Shown piece by piece: positions 53,604-63,764 of a stretch of 64,000 nucleotides of DNA. Both the position numbers and the translations under genes were made by a program. Each line of letters begins with the position of its first letter. Position 1 is the stretch's first letter. This DNA is from Chthoniobacterales bacterium. Lineage in GTDB: Bacteria > Verrucomicrobiota > Verrucomicrobiia > Chthoniobacterales > DASVRZ01. The notes under the pieces are model-generated. The model did not search any database. It saw only the letters and a program-made list of their open reading frames with translations, and had not been told where the DNA came from. Where the stretch lies: contig JBDSQB010000006.1 of the NCBI GenBank assembly GCA_039930045.1, positions 106,916-170,915 on the forward strand, given 5' to 3'.

Positions 53604-53975
53604 ATGTATTTCAACACATTGACCACCACTGACAACCAAGCTGCGGACGGCACGCGTTACGCGACGCCCCAAGTGGACTTCCATGCCAACGCGGAGGGCA
53701 CGCAGCTCGTCCTCGACGTGCCCGGCGTTGCCCAAGGCGACGTGGAAATCACCGTCGAAGACCAGCGGCTGACCATCATCGGCCATCGCAAAAATGCGGA
53801 GCCGGTCGGCGAATGGGTTCACCAGGAAATTCGTCCGTTTGATTACCGGCGCGTATTTTCCCTGGCGTCCAGTATCGACACGAATCGCATCCAAGCCGAA
53901 CTCCGCGACGGCGTGCTGAGCTTGAATCTCCCGCTGGCGGAACGCGTGAAGCCCCGCCGCATCGAAGTCGCCTAA
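53604..53975 (+). CDS. Hsp20 small heat-shock protein, copy 2
   Basis: A 123-aa protein with a shorter N-terminal arm. The alpha-crystallin core is visible in PQVDFHANAEGTQLVLDVPGVAQGDVEI, then EDQRLTIIGHRKN and LRDGVLSLNLPLAERVKPRRIEV, with the IEV form of the C-terminal IxI/V motif. It is clearly divergent from copy 1, so the two likely form mixed oligomers with different roles. A terminator follows. Confidence 0.94.
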   Translation: MYFNTLTTTDNQAADGTRYATPQVDFHANAEGTQLVLDVPGVAQGDVEITVEDQRLTIIGHRKNAEPVGEWVHQEIRPFDYRRVFSLASSIDTNRIQAELRDGVLSLNLPLAERVKPRRIEVA

Positions 53976-54000
53976 TCCGAGTTCCATTCTAATCAAAAAA

Positions 54001-54038
54001 AGTCCGGCGTGTTCAGCGATGAGCCGCCGGGCTTTTTT
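54001..54038 (+). terminator. Terminator after the hsp20 pair
   Basis: CCGGCG and CGCCGG form the stem around a 15-base loop; TTTTTT follows, and an A-run lies before it. It separates the heat-shock pair from nuoH. Confidence 0.75.
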
Positions 54039-54099
54039 GTGTGCGGGCTGAATTTGTTCGTTTACAGAGCGGGCGGGACTTGTCATTTTCTCGCAGCTC

Positions 54100-55278
54100 A
54101 TGGACTGGACGATCATCACCTTTATCCTCATTTCGGCGATTAAAACGCTCGCCATCATCTTCGGCGTCGTCCTGCCGATGGTTTCCTACACCGTGTATGC
54201 CGAGCGTAAAGTCAGCGCGCTTATTCAGGATCGCGTCGGCCCCAACCGAGTCGGCGTGCCACTCACTCTCTTCGGCGGAAAAAAGGATTTCAGCTTCTTC
54301 GGCCTCGTCCAGCCCATTGCGGACGCGGTGAAACTCCTCATCAAAGAGGATTTTACTCCCGGTCACGTCAATAAATTCTACTACTGGCTGGCCCCGGCGC
54401 TCGGCGTGGCTCCAGCCCTGATCACACTGGCCGTCATCCCGTTCGGCAGCTTTCTGAACCTCGACCCGATCCTCGTTCCGCTCGGTCACGCCCTTGGAAT
54501 CGACCTCGGCTTCGGCCCGATTCCGATGGTCATCGCCAATGTGGACATCGGCGTTCTCTTCATCTTCGCCATCGCCTCGGTCGGCGTTTACGGCATCGTC
54601 CTCGCCGGCTGGTCGGCTAACTCGAAATACCCCTTTCTCGGCGGCATCCGCTCCAGTTCGCAGATGATCTCCTACGAGCTGTCCCTCGGCCTTTCGGTGA
54701 TCCCGATTTTTCTCCTCATTGGTAATCTGAATCTCACCACCATCGTCCAGTATCAGATCGATCATGGCTGGTTAATGATTCCTTTCACAGACGGCCATCT
54801 CAGCCTCCAGGAAATATTGCTCTGGATTCCGATAGCGATCTCGTTCCTCGTGTTTACCGTCGCGATGTTTGCGGAAACGAATCGACTTCCATTCGACTTG
54901 CCCGAAGCGGAGCAGGAACTCGTTGGCGGTTATCACACCGAGTATTCCTCGATGAAATTCGCCCTCTTCTTCCTCGGCGAATACGCCGCCATGATCGCAG
55001 GTTCGTCCGTCATCGTGACGCTATTCTTCGGTGCCTGGCATCTGCCCTTCATCCCATCCGGCAACGGCGTCGGTCTGGCCGCGCTTTTCTGGGGCTTGGT
55101 CAACATCGCCGTTTTCTTCGGAAAAGTGGCCGTGCTCCTCATCTTTTTCATCTGGGTGCGCTGGACTTTGCCGCGTTTCCGTTATGATCAACTCATGAAA
55201 CTCGGCTGGTATTTCTTCTTCGAGCTGGCCTTGGCAAACATCTTCCTCGCCGCGATCATCCTCGCGTTTGTGAAATAA
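54100..55278 (+). CDS. nuoH: NADH-quinone oxidoreductase subunit H
   Basis: A 392-aa membrane subunit with eight or nine helices, linking the peripheral arm of complex I to the proton pumps and forming part of the quinone pocket. Family blocks: VSYTVYAERKVSALIQDRVGPNRVG, GLVQPIADAVKLLIKEDF, and NRLPFDLPEAEQELVGGYHTEYSSMKF. The protein is longer than E. coli NuoH (325 aa), mainly through an extended loop after helix 2-3. First gene of nuoHIJKLMN; nuoA-G are elsewhere. Confidence 0.97.
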   Translation: MDWTIITFILISAIKTLAIIFGVVLPMVSYTVYAERKVSALIQDRVGPNRVGVPLTLFGGKKDFSFFGLVQPIADAVKLLIKEDFTPGHVNKFYYWLAPALGVAPALITLAVIPFGSFLNLDPILVPLGHALGIDLGFGPIPMVIANVDIGVLFIFAIASVGVYGIVLAGWSANSKYPFLGGIRSSSQMISYELSLGLSVIPIFLLIGNLNLTTIVQYQIDHGWLMIPFTDGHLSLQEILLWIPIAISFLVFTVAMFAETNRLPFDLPEAEQELVGGYHTEYSSMKFALFFLGEYAAMIAGSSVIVTLFFGAWHLPFIPSGNGVGLAALFWGLVNIAVFFGKVAVLLIFFIWVRWTLPRFRYDQLMKLGWYFFFELALANIFLAAIILAFVK

Positions 55279-55289
55279 CCCTTTCTCTC

Positions 55290-55820
55290 ATGGCTTACAC
55301 CGTTGACCGCCCAAAAATGACTCTGGCCGAGAAGATGTATCTTCCCGCCATTGTTACTGGACTCGCCATCACGGCGAAACATTTCAAAAACATGATCCTC
55401 GGCCGCACCAAGGTCGTCATGCAATACCCCGAGGAAAAATGGGACTCGCACATGCCCGAACATTATCGCGGCGCGCCGACCCTCGTGAAGGACGAGCACG
55501 ACCGCGAGCGCTGCGTGGCCTGCCAGCTCTGCGAGTTCATTTGTCCGCCGCGCGCCATCACGATCACACCCGGCGAACTCCCCAGCGAGTCGAAGTTTGC
55601 CAAGGTGGAGAAATATCCCGAGGAGTTCAAAATCGACATGATCCGATGCATTTATTGCGGCCTCTGCGAGGAAGTCTGCCCCGAGCAGGCCATTTTCCTG
55701 CGAAAAGATTACGCCATCACCGGCCTCACCCGTGCCGACATGGTCCACGACAAAAAGAAACTCTACGAACTCGGCGGCGAGATGAACGGCCTCGTCCACA
55801 AGTGGAACCCTCTAAAATGA
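55290..55820 (+). CDS. nuoI: NADH-quinone oxidoreductase subunit I
   Basis: A 176-aa subunit carrying clusters N6a and N6b. Two four-cysteine motifs are complete: CVACQLCEFICPP and CIYCGLCEEVCPE. It sits between the hydrophilic chain and the membrane arm. It begins 11 bases after nuoH. Between it and nuoJ lies a 70-base repeat-containing gap, longer than any other gap in the operon. Confidence 0.97.
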   Translation: MAYTVDRPKMTLAEKMYLPAIVTGLAITAKHFKNMILGRTKVVMQYPEEKWDSHMPEHYRGAPTLVKDEHDRERCVACQLCEFICPPRAITITPGELPSESKFAKVEKYPEEFKIDMIRCIYCGLCEEVCPEQAIFLRKDYAITGLTRADMVHDKKKLYELGGEMNGLVHKWNPLK

Positions 55821-55853
55821 AACCTTCCACTCAGGTTTCAGCTTTCAGGTTTC

Positions 55854-55885
55854 TTAGTCATTAGGATTTAGTCATTAGTCATTTT
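55854..55885. repeat. TTAGTCATTAG short repeat in the nuo operon
   Basis: TTAGTCATTAG occurs at 55854-55864 and 55868-55878, with a third, partial copy overlapping to 55885. It follows a second duplication (CAGGTTTCAGCTTTCAGGTTTC). The AT-rich block fills the nuoI-nuoJ gap. Confidence 0.75.
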
Positions 55886-55890
55886 CCATC

Positions 55891-56394
55891 ATGCCCGCCA
55901 TTCTCTTTTGGATCTTCTCCGGCCTCATGCTGCTCTTCGCGGCCATGGTCGTCATCCTGCGCCAACCCGTCAGCAGCGCCTTTAGCCTGGTCGTTTCGTT
56001 CCTCGCCCTGGCGGCGCTTTACGTCTCGCTCGACGCCTTTTTCATCGGCGTCATCCAGATCATGGTCTATGCGGGTGCCGTCATGGTCCTCTTTCTCTTC
56101 ATCATCATGTTGCTCGACTTGAAGGCCGAGGTGCGCCGCAATTTCAAATTGCCCGCGACCTTCGCCGCCCTAGCCGTCGTCCTCATTTTCGGACTCATGG
56201 TGCGCGGCGTCGTCAGCAGTTTTGAAATGGGCGAAGCGCCACTTCCCGCACTGGTCCACACGGATAAATCCGACATCTGGCACGTCGGCGAAACCCTCTT
56301 CACCACCTTCAATCTGCCCTTCCAAGTCATCGGCGTCCTTATCCTCGTCGCCACCGTCGGCGTCGTCGTCCTCAGCAAACGGGAGTTAAAGTAA
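55891..56394 (+). CDS. nuoJ: NADH-quinone oxidoreductase subunit J
   Basis: A 167-aa membrane subunit with five helices. [22 protein letters not shown], with the pi-bulge region of helix 3, is typical of NuoJ, as is the opening [18 protein letters not shown]. It ends with [10 protein letters not shown]. It starts after the repeat block and precedes nuoK by four bases. Confidence 0.95.
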   Translation: MPAILFWIFSGLMLLFAAMVVILRQPVSSAFSLVVSFLALAALYVSLDAFFIGVIQIMVYAGAVMVLFLFIIMLLDLKAEVRRNFKLPATFAALAVVLIFGLMVRGVVSSFEMGEAPLPALVHTDKSDIWHVGETLFTTFNLPFQVIGVLILVATVGVVVLSKRELK

Positions 56395-56398
56395 ACTC

Positions 56399-56716
56399 AT
56401 GGTCACACTTAACGATTACCTGCTCGTCAGCGGACTCCTCTTCACCATCGGCCTCGCCGGCGTCCTCCTGCGGCGCAACATCCTCATCATATTCATGTCG
56501 CTCGAGTTGATGCTGAATGCGGCCAATCTCTCGCTCGTCGCCTTTTCCCGTTTCCGCACCGTGGACGGCCTGCCTAATTACAACGCGCAAGTGCTCGTGT
56601 TTTTCATCATCACCGTCGCCGCCGCCGAGGTTGCGGTCGGGCTCGCCATCATCGTCGCGCTTTATCGCCAGCGCCAGACGACCCATGTCGAGGACTTAAA
56701 CTCCATGAAATTTTAA
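56399..56716 (+). CDS. nuoK: NADH-quinone oxidoreductase subunit K
   Basis: A 105-aa membrane subunit with three helices. The two conserved glutamates of the proton path are in [13 protein letters not shown] and [18 protein letters not shown]. Length and blocks match the family. It precedes nuoL by three bases. Confidence 0.97.
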   Translation: MVTLNDYLLVSGLLFTIGLAGVLLRRNILIIFMSLELMLNAANLSLVAFSRFRTVDGLPNYNAQVLVFFIITVAAAEVAVGLAIIVALYRQRQTTHVEDLNSMKF

Positions 56717-56719
56717 CTC

Positions 56720-58507
56720 GTGATACCCTGGATTGTCCTTTTTACCCCGTTGATCTCTGCGATTCTGATTGCCCTTGTCACGCGGCCCTCGAAATCTCTC
56801 AGCACCGCGATTTCTGTCGCAGCGGTGGCCATTTCCTTCATTGGGAGTCTGATTCTATTCGGCAAACCCGATCACTCGATGGATGTCTCCTTCGATTGGA
56901 TCAACCTCCCGGCGCTGCGCATTCCGATCGGCACCTCGATCGACCAACTGACCAAGCTCATGCTGCTCGTGGTCACAGGGATTGGCCTGCTCATTCACCT
57001 CTATTCCGTCGGCTACATGAAAGAGGACGAGGGCCGCTCCCGGTATTTCGCGTCGTTGTCGCTCTTCATTTTCTCCATGCTCGGCATCGTCCTCGCGAAC
57101 AATTTCGTGATGATGTTCATCTTCTGGGAACTGGTCGGCGTCAGTTCGTATCTGCTCATCGGCCATTGGTTTGAACGCCCGGCGGCGGGCGACGCGGCGA
57201 AAAAAGCGTTTCTCACGAACCGCATCGGCGACTTCGGCTTCATGTTTGGCATCCTCTGCGTCTGGCTGGCCACGAAATCCGTCGTCTTCAGTGAGATCGA
57301 ACTCAAATGGGCCACAATGGGTCTTCCAAGCTGGTTTATCACCGTGGCCACGCTCGGTGTTTTCATGGGTGCCATGGGCAAGAGCGCGCAATTTCCACTC
57401 CACGTCTGGCTGCCCGACGCCATGGAAGGCCCGACTCCGGTCTCGGCCTTGATCCATGCGGCGACGATGGTGGCGGCAGGTGTTTTCATGCTCGCGAAGG
57501 TCTTTTTCCTCTTTGTGCCAGCCGCGTTCACCCTGCAATTCATCATGTGGATCGGCATCGGAACCGCCGTCATGGCCGCGTTCATGGCCACGCAACAGGA
57601 CGACATCAAGCGCATTCTGGCCTACTCAACCCTCTCGCAACTCGGCTACATGGTCTGCGCCGTCGGTATGGCCGCGCCGCAAATTGGGATGTTTCATCTT
57701 TTCACCCACGCGGCTTTCAAGGCGATGCTGTTCCTCGGGGCCGGGTCGATCATCCACTCGCTGCATCACGAGCAGGACATCTGGAAAATGGGCGGCGTCG
57801 GAAAGAAGATGCCGATCACGTTTGCTACTTTCACCATCGGCACGCTGGCGCTGACCGGGTTTCCCGGTTTGAGCGGATTCTTCTCGAAGGACGCGATTAT
57901 CGCGAGGGCTTTTGAGCATAATATTTGGGTCTTCGGCCTCGCCGTGCTCGTGGCGTTTCTGACTTCGTTCTACATGTTCCGACTCTGGTTTGTGGCGTTC
58001 CTGGGCAAGCCTCGCGCCCATGGAGCCGAGCACGCGCACGAGTCGCCGCTGATCATGACCGTTCCGTTGCTGATCCTCGCGATCCCATCCGTCATCGCGG
58101 GCTATCCGTTCTTTATCGGGAAATTTCTCACGCTGCCCGAGGAGCACGCGCCGATGATTGTCCAAGGCTCGGCTGTCGGCGTGTTCGTGCTCGGCGCACT
58201 GGTGGCCTTGGTTCTCTATAAAGGCAAAACCAAGGACCCGGTCCGCATCGCGCTCTTCGCCAACCGCTTTTACATCGACGATTTCTACAAAATCCTCGTG
58301 CGCGCCACCCAGGACTCGGCAGCCGTCATTTCCGCTTTCCTCGACAAGTGGCTCATCGACACTGTGCTCGTGCGCGGCGTCGGCGCGGGCGGCGTCTGGA
58401 TCACCGGCTACGTCCTGCGTTTCCTGCAATATGGCAACATCCAGGGCTATGCCATTCTCTTCGGCGTCGGAATCATCGCGCTGCTTTACTACGTCGTCTT
58501 TGCTTAA
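56720..58507 (+). CDS. nuoL: NADH-quinone oxidoreductase subunit L
   Basis: A 595-aa antiporter-like proton pump subunit. The core has FWELVGVSSYLLIGHWFERP, FPLHVWLPDAMEGPTPVSALIHAATMVAAGVF and QQDDIKRILAYSTLSQLGYM. The C-terminal part holds the long amphipathic helix that spans the membrane arm. It starts with GTG. The operon arrangement H-I-J-K-L-M-N is that of E. coli. Confidence 0.97.
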   Translation: MIPWIVLFTPLISAILIALVTRPSKSLSTAISVAAVAISFIGSLILFGKPDHSMDVSFDWINLPALRIPIGTSIDQLTKLMLLVVTGIGLLIHLYSVGYMKEDEGRSRYFASLSLFIFSMLGIVLANNFVMMFIFWELVGVSSYLLIGHWFERPAAGDAAKKAFLTNRIGDFGFMFGILCVWLATKSVVFSEIELKWATMGLPSWFITVATLGVFMGAMGKSAQFPLHVWLPDAMEGPTPVSALIHAATMVAAGVFMLAKVFFLFVPAAFTLQFIMWIGIGTAVMAAFMATQQDDIKRILAYSTLSQLGYMVCAVGMAAPQIGMFHLFTHAAFKAMLFLGAGSIIHSLHHEQDIWKMGGVGKKMPITFATFTIGTLALTGFPGLSGFFSKDAIIARAFEHNIWVFGLAVLVAFLTSFYMFRLWFVAFLGKPRAHGAEHAHESPLIMTVPLLILAIPSVIAGYPFFIGKFLTLPEEHAPMIVQGSAVGVFVLGALVALVLYKGKTKDPVRIALFANRFYIDDFYKILVRATQDSAAVISAFLDKWLIDTVLVRGVGAGGVWITGYVLRFLQYGNIQGYAILFGVGIIALLYYVVFA

Positions 58508-58513
58508 ACTTCT

Positions 58514-60007
58514 GTGAATACCGCCCTGCTTCTCCATCTCATCGTGCTGCTGCCGCTCGGCGCGGCCATTGCGATCTTACTCGGATCACCCGCCCGCAAA
58601 ACCGCTCTCGGGGCCTCCATCGCAGCCCTCGCGCTGACGATTATTTCCGTCCTCGCCTATCAAGGCACCGCTGGCGGATTCCAGTTCCAGTCGCATGTGG
58701 ACGTCGTCGCCGAGTGGGACTTGAAATACTTCCTCGGCGCGGACGGCCTCAGCCTCGCGATGGTGCTCCTCGCCACCCTCGTCACCGTCGCCGCCGTCTG
58801 GGTCACGCCGAAAATGGAGAAATCTGAAAACGCCTTCTACGCCTGCCTGCTCCTCATTGCGGCCGGTGCGATCGGGGCGTTTCTCTCGCTCGACCTCTTC
58901 TTCTTCTACGCCTTCCACGAACTCGCCCTCATCCCGACTTTCATTCTGATCGGCGTCTGGGGCAGCGGTGAAAAACAGCAAGCCGCCTGGCGCATCACCA
59001 TCTATCTCGCCATCGGCAGCATCATCCTGCTCGCCGGGCTCATCGGCGTTTATCTAGCCGTGCCCGTCGCACAGCGGACTTTCGATATTCCCCAACTCCA
59101 GGCGCTGGCCAAGACCTCCGCCTTTCTCCCGGCGAAATGGATCTTCCCCACGCTGCTCGTCGGCTTCGGCGTGCTCGTTTCGCTCTTCCCATTCCACTCC
59201 TGGGCTCCCAAAGCCTATGCCTCGGCACCCGCTCCCGCCGCCATGCTCCATGCCGGTGTGCTCAAGAAATTTGGCCTCTACGGCATGTTGCGCATCGCCC
59301 TCCCGATGTTTCCGCTCGGCGTCCAGCAATACGATTACATCATTCTCATCCTCCTCATCGGCAACATCCTCTTCGTCGGCCTCGCCACCATTGCCCAGAA
59401 ACAACTCGATACCACGCTCGGCTATTCCAGCGTCATGCACATGGGTTACATCTATCTCGGCATCGTCAGCATGAACCTCACCGGAATCAACGGTGCTGCG
59501 CTTCTGATGTTCGCCCACGGCCTCTCCATCGCCGCTCTTTTCGCCATGAGCGGCATGATCCGCGAACGCACCGGGACGCTGGAGTTTTCCGATCTCGGCG
59601 GACTCGGCAAACGCGCCCCAGTCCTCATGTTTTGCTTCGGCCTCGCCACTTTCGCCTCCATCGGTCTGCCCGGCTTCGGTAATTTCGCCTCCGAAACGAT
59701 GGTCTTCTTTGGCGCGTTTTCAGGCGGGTTTGAATCGAATGCGTTTCAGACCGGCGCTTTTAATTTCCATCAAATCGCCACCATCGTCGGCCTCTGGGGA
59801 GTCGTTATTTCCGCCGTTTACATGCTGCGCGCCTACCGCAAAATCTTCATGGGCGACCTCGTCTCCCGCTGGGCTGGCATCAGCGACATCCGCCCGCTCT
59901 ACAAATTCCCGCTCGTCCTCCTCATCGGCGCGCTCCTCGTTTGCGGCCTCTACCCGCAGGGCTTCCTGCACCTCGTCGGCCCGACGCTTTCCCATTTGCT
60001 TCCCTGA
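58514..60007 (+). CDS. nuoM: NADH-quinone oxidoreductase subunit M
   Basis: A 497-aa proton-pumping subunit of complex I. Blocks: FFFYAFHELALIPTFILIGVWG, FPFHSWAPKAYASAPAPAAMLHAGVLKKFGLYGM and LDTTLGYSSVMHMGYIYLGI, with the lysine of the pump and a C-terminal Pro/Leu end. It starts with GTG at 58514, six bases after nuoL. Confidence 0.97.
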   Translation: MNTALLLHLIVLLPLGAAIAILLGSPARKTALGASIAALALTIISVLAYQGTAGGFQFQSHVDVVAEWDLKYFLGADGLSLAMVLLATLVTVAAVWVTPKMEKSENAFYACLLLIAAGAIGAFLSLDLFFFYAFHELALIPTFILIGVWGSGEKQQAAWRITIYLAIGSIILLAGLIGVYLAVPVAQRTFDIPQLQALAKTSAFLPAKWIFPTLLVGFGVLVSLFPFHSWAPKAYASAPAPAAMLHAGVLKKFGLYGMLRIALPMFPLGVQQYDYIILILLIGNILFVGLATIAQKQLDTTLGYSSVMHMGYIYLGIVSMNLTGINGAALLMFAHGLSIAALFAMSGMIRERTGTLEFSDLGGLGKRAPVLMFCFGLATFASIGLPGFGNFASETMVFFGAFSGGFESNAFQTGAFNFHQIATIVGLWGVVISAVYMLRAYRKIFMGDLVSRWAGISDIRPLYKFPLVLLIGALLVCGLYPQGFLHLVGPTLSHLLP

Positions 60008-60019
60008 GATTTCCTTAAA

Positions 60020-61468
60020 ATGACCTCACCGCTTCTTCTCGAGACCATCGTTCTCTTCCTGGGTCTTTGCCTGCTGCTCTTCGAGGCCTTTGTCCCGACG
60101 CCCACCCGCCGTGGCTTCGGCTTGTTTGCCATCGCTGGTCTTTCCGTCGTCCTCATTCTCAGCTTCTTCACCAAAACCAACGTCGATTGCGGCCCCTTCT
60201 ACGTCGCCGACGGCTTCGGGCTCTTCTTTAAGCAACTCATCCTCCTCACCACCATCGTGGTCCTGATCATGAGCCTCGAATACGCCTCCACCGTCCAGCG
60301 CCTGGTGCCTGCGGAGAAACCCGGAGCCGGTCTGGGCGAATTCTACACCCTTCCTGTCTTCACCTGCGTCGGGCTGATGTTCATGGCCTCCGCGACCGAC
60401 TTCATCATGATCTTCGTCGCGCTCGAACTGGTCACGATCTCCTTTTATATCCTTGTCAGCTTCCTCCGCCGGTCGCGTCCGTCTCTCGAAGCGGGCACGA
60501 AATACCTCATCCTCGGCGCGCTTTCCACCGGCATCCTCGTTTACGGCATCACGTGGATCTTCGGCGTTACCGGCGAAACCAACCTCGCCGCCATCGGCCA
60601 GGCCGCCGCCCAAGTCACCGATAAGAATCAGACTGCGCTCCTCTTCGGCATCGTCCTCGTGCTCATCGGGCTCGGCTTCAAAATCGCCGCCGCCCCCTTT
60701 CAATTCTGGGTCGCCGACGTTTACCAGGGCGCCCCGACTCCCATCACCGCCTTCCTCTCCGTCGGCTCCAAGTCCGCCGGCTTCATCGTCCTCCTCCGTT
60801 TCCTCGCCGTCATCCTGCCGCTGCCCGTCGTTGGCGCGCGCGTCAGCACCGGACTCTCCATTCTCGCCTTCTGCACCCTCATTTATGGCAATTTCGCCGC
60901 GCTCCCGCAGACGAATTTGAAGCGACTCCTCGGTTACTCCAGCATCGCCCACGCCGGTTATTTGCTCATGGCCGTCGTCGCCCTCAGCAGTTTCGCCGCC
61001 GCCGCGCAACAAGCCATCGCTTTCTATCTCGCGGGTTATCTCGTGATGACCCTCCTCAGTTTCCTCGTCCTCATCCTCGCCAGCCGCCATCTCGAAGGCG
61101 ACGACATCTCCCACTTCAACGGCCTCGGGAAACGCAGCCCGTTTCTCGCCTTTGCCATGCTCGTCGCCATGATGTCCCTCGCCGGCGTGCCTCTCACCGC
61201 CGGGTTCTTCGGGAAATTCATGATCTTCAAAGTCGCCCTCGAATCCCACCTTTACTGGCTGGTTGGCGTCGGCGTCATCAGCGTCGGCTGCGGCTTTTAT
61301 TACTACCTGAAAGTGGTCAAGGCCATGTATTGGAACATCTCCAGCACCGACACCGCGCTCGAGTCGCCTCTGACTCCGCTCACCCGCACCACACTTTACG
61401 CGGTTATCGCCGCCGTCTTTATCCTCGGCGTTTACCCCGCCCCACTCCTGCATCTGATCGGGAAATAG
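60020..61468 (+). CDS. nuoN: NADH-quinone oxidoreductase subunit N
   Basis: A 482-aa proton-pumping subunit, the last gene of the operon. Blocks: FIMIFVALELVTISFYILVSFLRR, GFKIAAAPFQFWVADVYQGAPTPITAFLSVGSKSAGF and NLKRLLGYSSIAHAGYLLMA. A terminator follows 133 bases later. Confidence 0.97.
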   Translation: MTSPLLLETIVLFLGLCLLLFEAFVPTPTRRGFGLFAIAGLSVVLILSFFTKTNVDCGPFYVADGFGLFFKQLILLTTIVVLIMSLEYASTVQRLVPAEKPGAGLGEFYTLPVFTCVGLMFMASATDFIMIFVALELVTISFYILVSFLRRSRPSLEAGTKYLILGALSTGILVYGITWIFGVTGETNLAAIGQAAAQVTDKNQTALLFGIVLVLIGLGFKIAAAPFQFWVADVYQGAPTPITAFLSVGSKSAGFIVLLRFLAVILPLPVVGARVSTGLSILAFCTLIYGNFAALPQTNLKRLLGYSSIAHAGYLLMAVVALSSFAAAAQQAIAFYLAGYLVMTLLSFLVLILASRHLEGDDISHFNGLGKRSPFLAFAMLVAMMSLAGVPLTAGFFGKFMIFKVALESHLYWLVGVGVISVGCGFYYYLKVVKAMYWNISSTDTALESPLTPLTRTTLYAVIAAVFILGVYPAPLLHLIGK

Positions 61469-61600
61469 GCCCTCACCTCCTGAAAGGCTACCCGATCAGG
61501 CCGGATGTGCCATTGGGAGTTCTACGAATGCCCAAACGGACGCCCGACTTGCCATTCGAGTTTCATTTTCCTCCTCGACGAGCCTCCCTTTTCACCAACG

Positions 61601-61636
61601 AAAAAAGACGGCACCCCTCGCGAGGCGCCGCCTTTT
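61601..61636. terminator. Bidirectional terminator between nuoN and gnd
   Basis: AAAAAAGACGGC, then CTCGCGAG in the middle, then GCCGCCTTTTT: a symmetrical hairpin with an A-run before and a T-run after, ending both convergent transcripts. Confidence 0.8.
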
Positions 61637-61659
61637 TGCTGAATCGACTCAGTCCGCTC

Positions 61660-63108
<1,449 letters not shown>

Positions 63109-63171
63109 CTGGAGCCTCTTTCGAGCGTTGCGCAAACGCGCAGCTTATGTCAGCCGACAGACACCTGCAGC

Positions 63172-63759
63172 TCAAGACATCCGCAGGTCACCCGCCAGGC
63201 TCGCCAGTGTTTCCGGCTCGACCGTCACATGCGCCGGGTAATGCGTGTGGTCGCAGCCGATGCGCACGCCGGCACCGGCGCGGATGGCTTCGCGCTGCGC
63301 CGCGTTGAACTCGAAGCGAACGAAGTGCACCGCCGACGTTTTCTCGTCGTTCTCGCGGTCCATGTCTTCGTCGGCGATGGCGAACACGCGCTTGTGGCCT
63401 TCGACCTCGACGAACATGCGGTCCTCGATGCCGATCAGCCGCGCCAGTTCGCGCTTGCGCTCGTGCGCGTCGGGGTACTCGATCAGCATCGTTGCCTTCC
63501 AGTTGCTGCCTTCGGGCACCAGCGGCTGATAGGCGTCGATCTCGCTCTGGATGCCTTCGGCCTCGAAGATCTTCTCGATGTGCAACATCTCCTGAATCTG
63601 ACGACGAATGGTCTGCTCGTCTTCGAACTGCAGCGTCAGGTGATCGCCCAGGCGCACGCTACGCAGGCGGCGGTGGGCAATGGCGTCAGTCTTGCTGCTC
63701 TTGCGGATACGTGCGTAGGCCTCCAGGCTTTGCAGGCTTTCAGTCGTGATGGTGGGCAT
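63172..63759 (-). CDS. DUF3501 family protein
   Basis: A 195-aa cytoplasmic protein. LEAYARIRKSSKTDAIAHRRLRSVRLGDHLTLQFEDEQTI, then IQEMLHIEKIFEAEGIQSEIDAY and DRENDEKTSAVHF, match DUF3501, a family often encoded beside a GlpC-like iron-sulfur protein and a rubrerythrin; its role is unknown. The start at ATG 63759 has a GGAG eight bases upstream; a GTG at 63768 that overlaps the previous stop is the alternative. Confidence 0.85.
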   Translation of the reverse strand: MPTITTESLQSLEAYARIRKSSKTDAIAHRRLRSVRLGDHLTLQFEDEQTIRRQIQEMLHIEKIFEAEGIQSEIDAYQPLVPEGSNWKATMLIEYPDAHERKRELARLIGIEDRMFVEVEGHKRVFAIADEDMDRENDEKTSAVHFVRFEFNAAQREAIRAGAGVRIGCDHTHYPAHVTVEPETLASLAGDLRMS

Positions 63760-63764
63760 GGCTT

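Noticed and set aside
60026..61453. A 475-codon open frame antisense to nuoN, rich in Glu, Asp and Gly
   Set aside because: It is the mirror of a hydrophobic protein gene (Leu/Phe/Val codons read backwards as Glu/Lys/Asp), not a real acidic protein.
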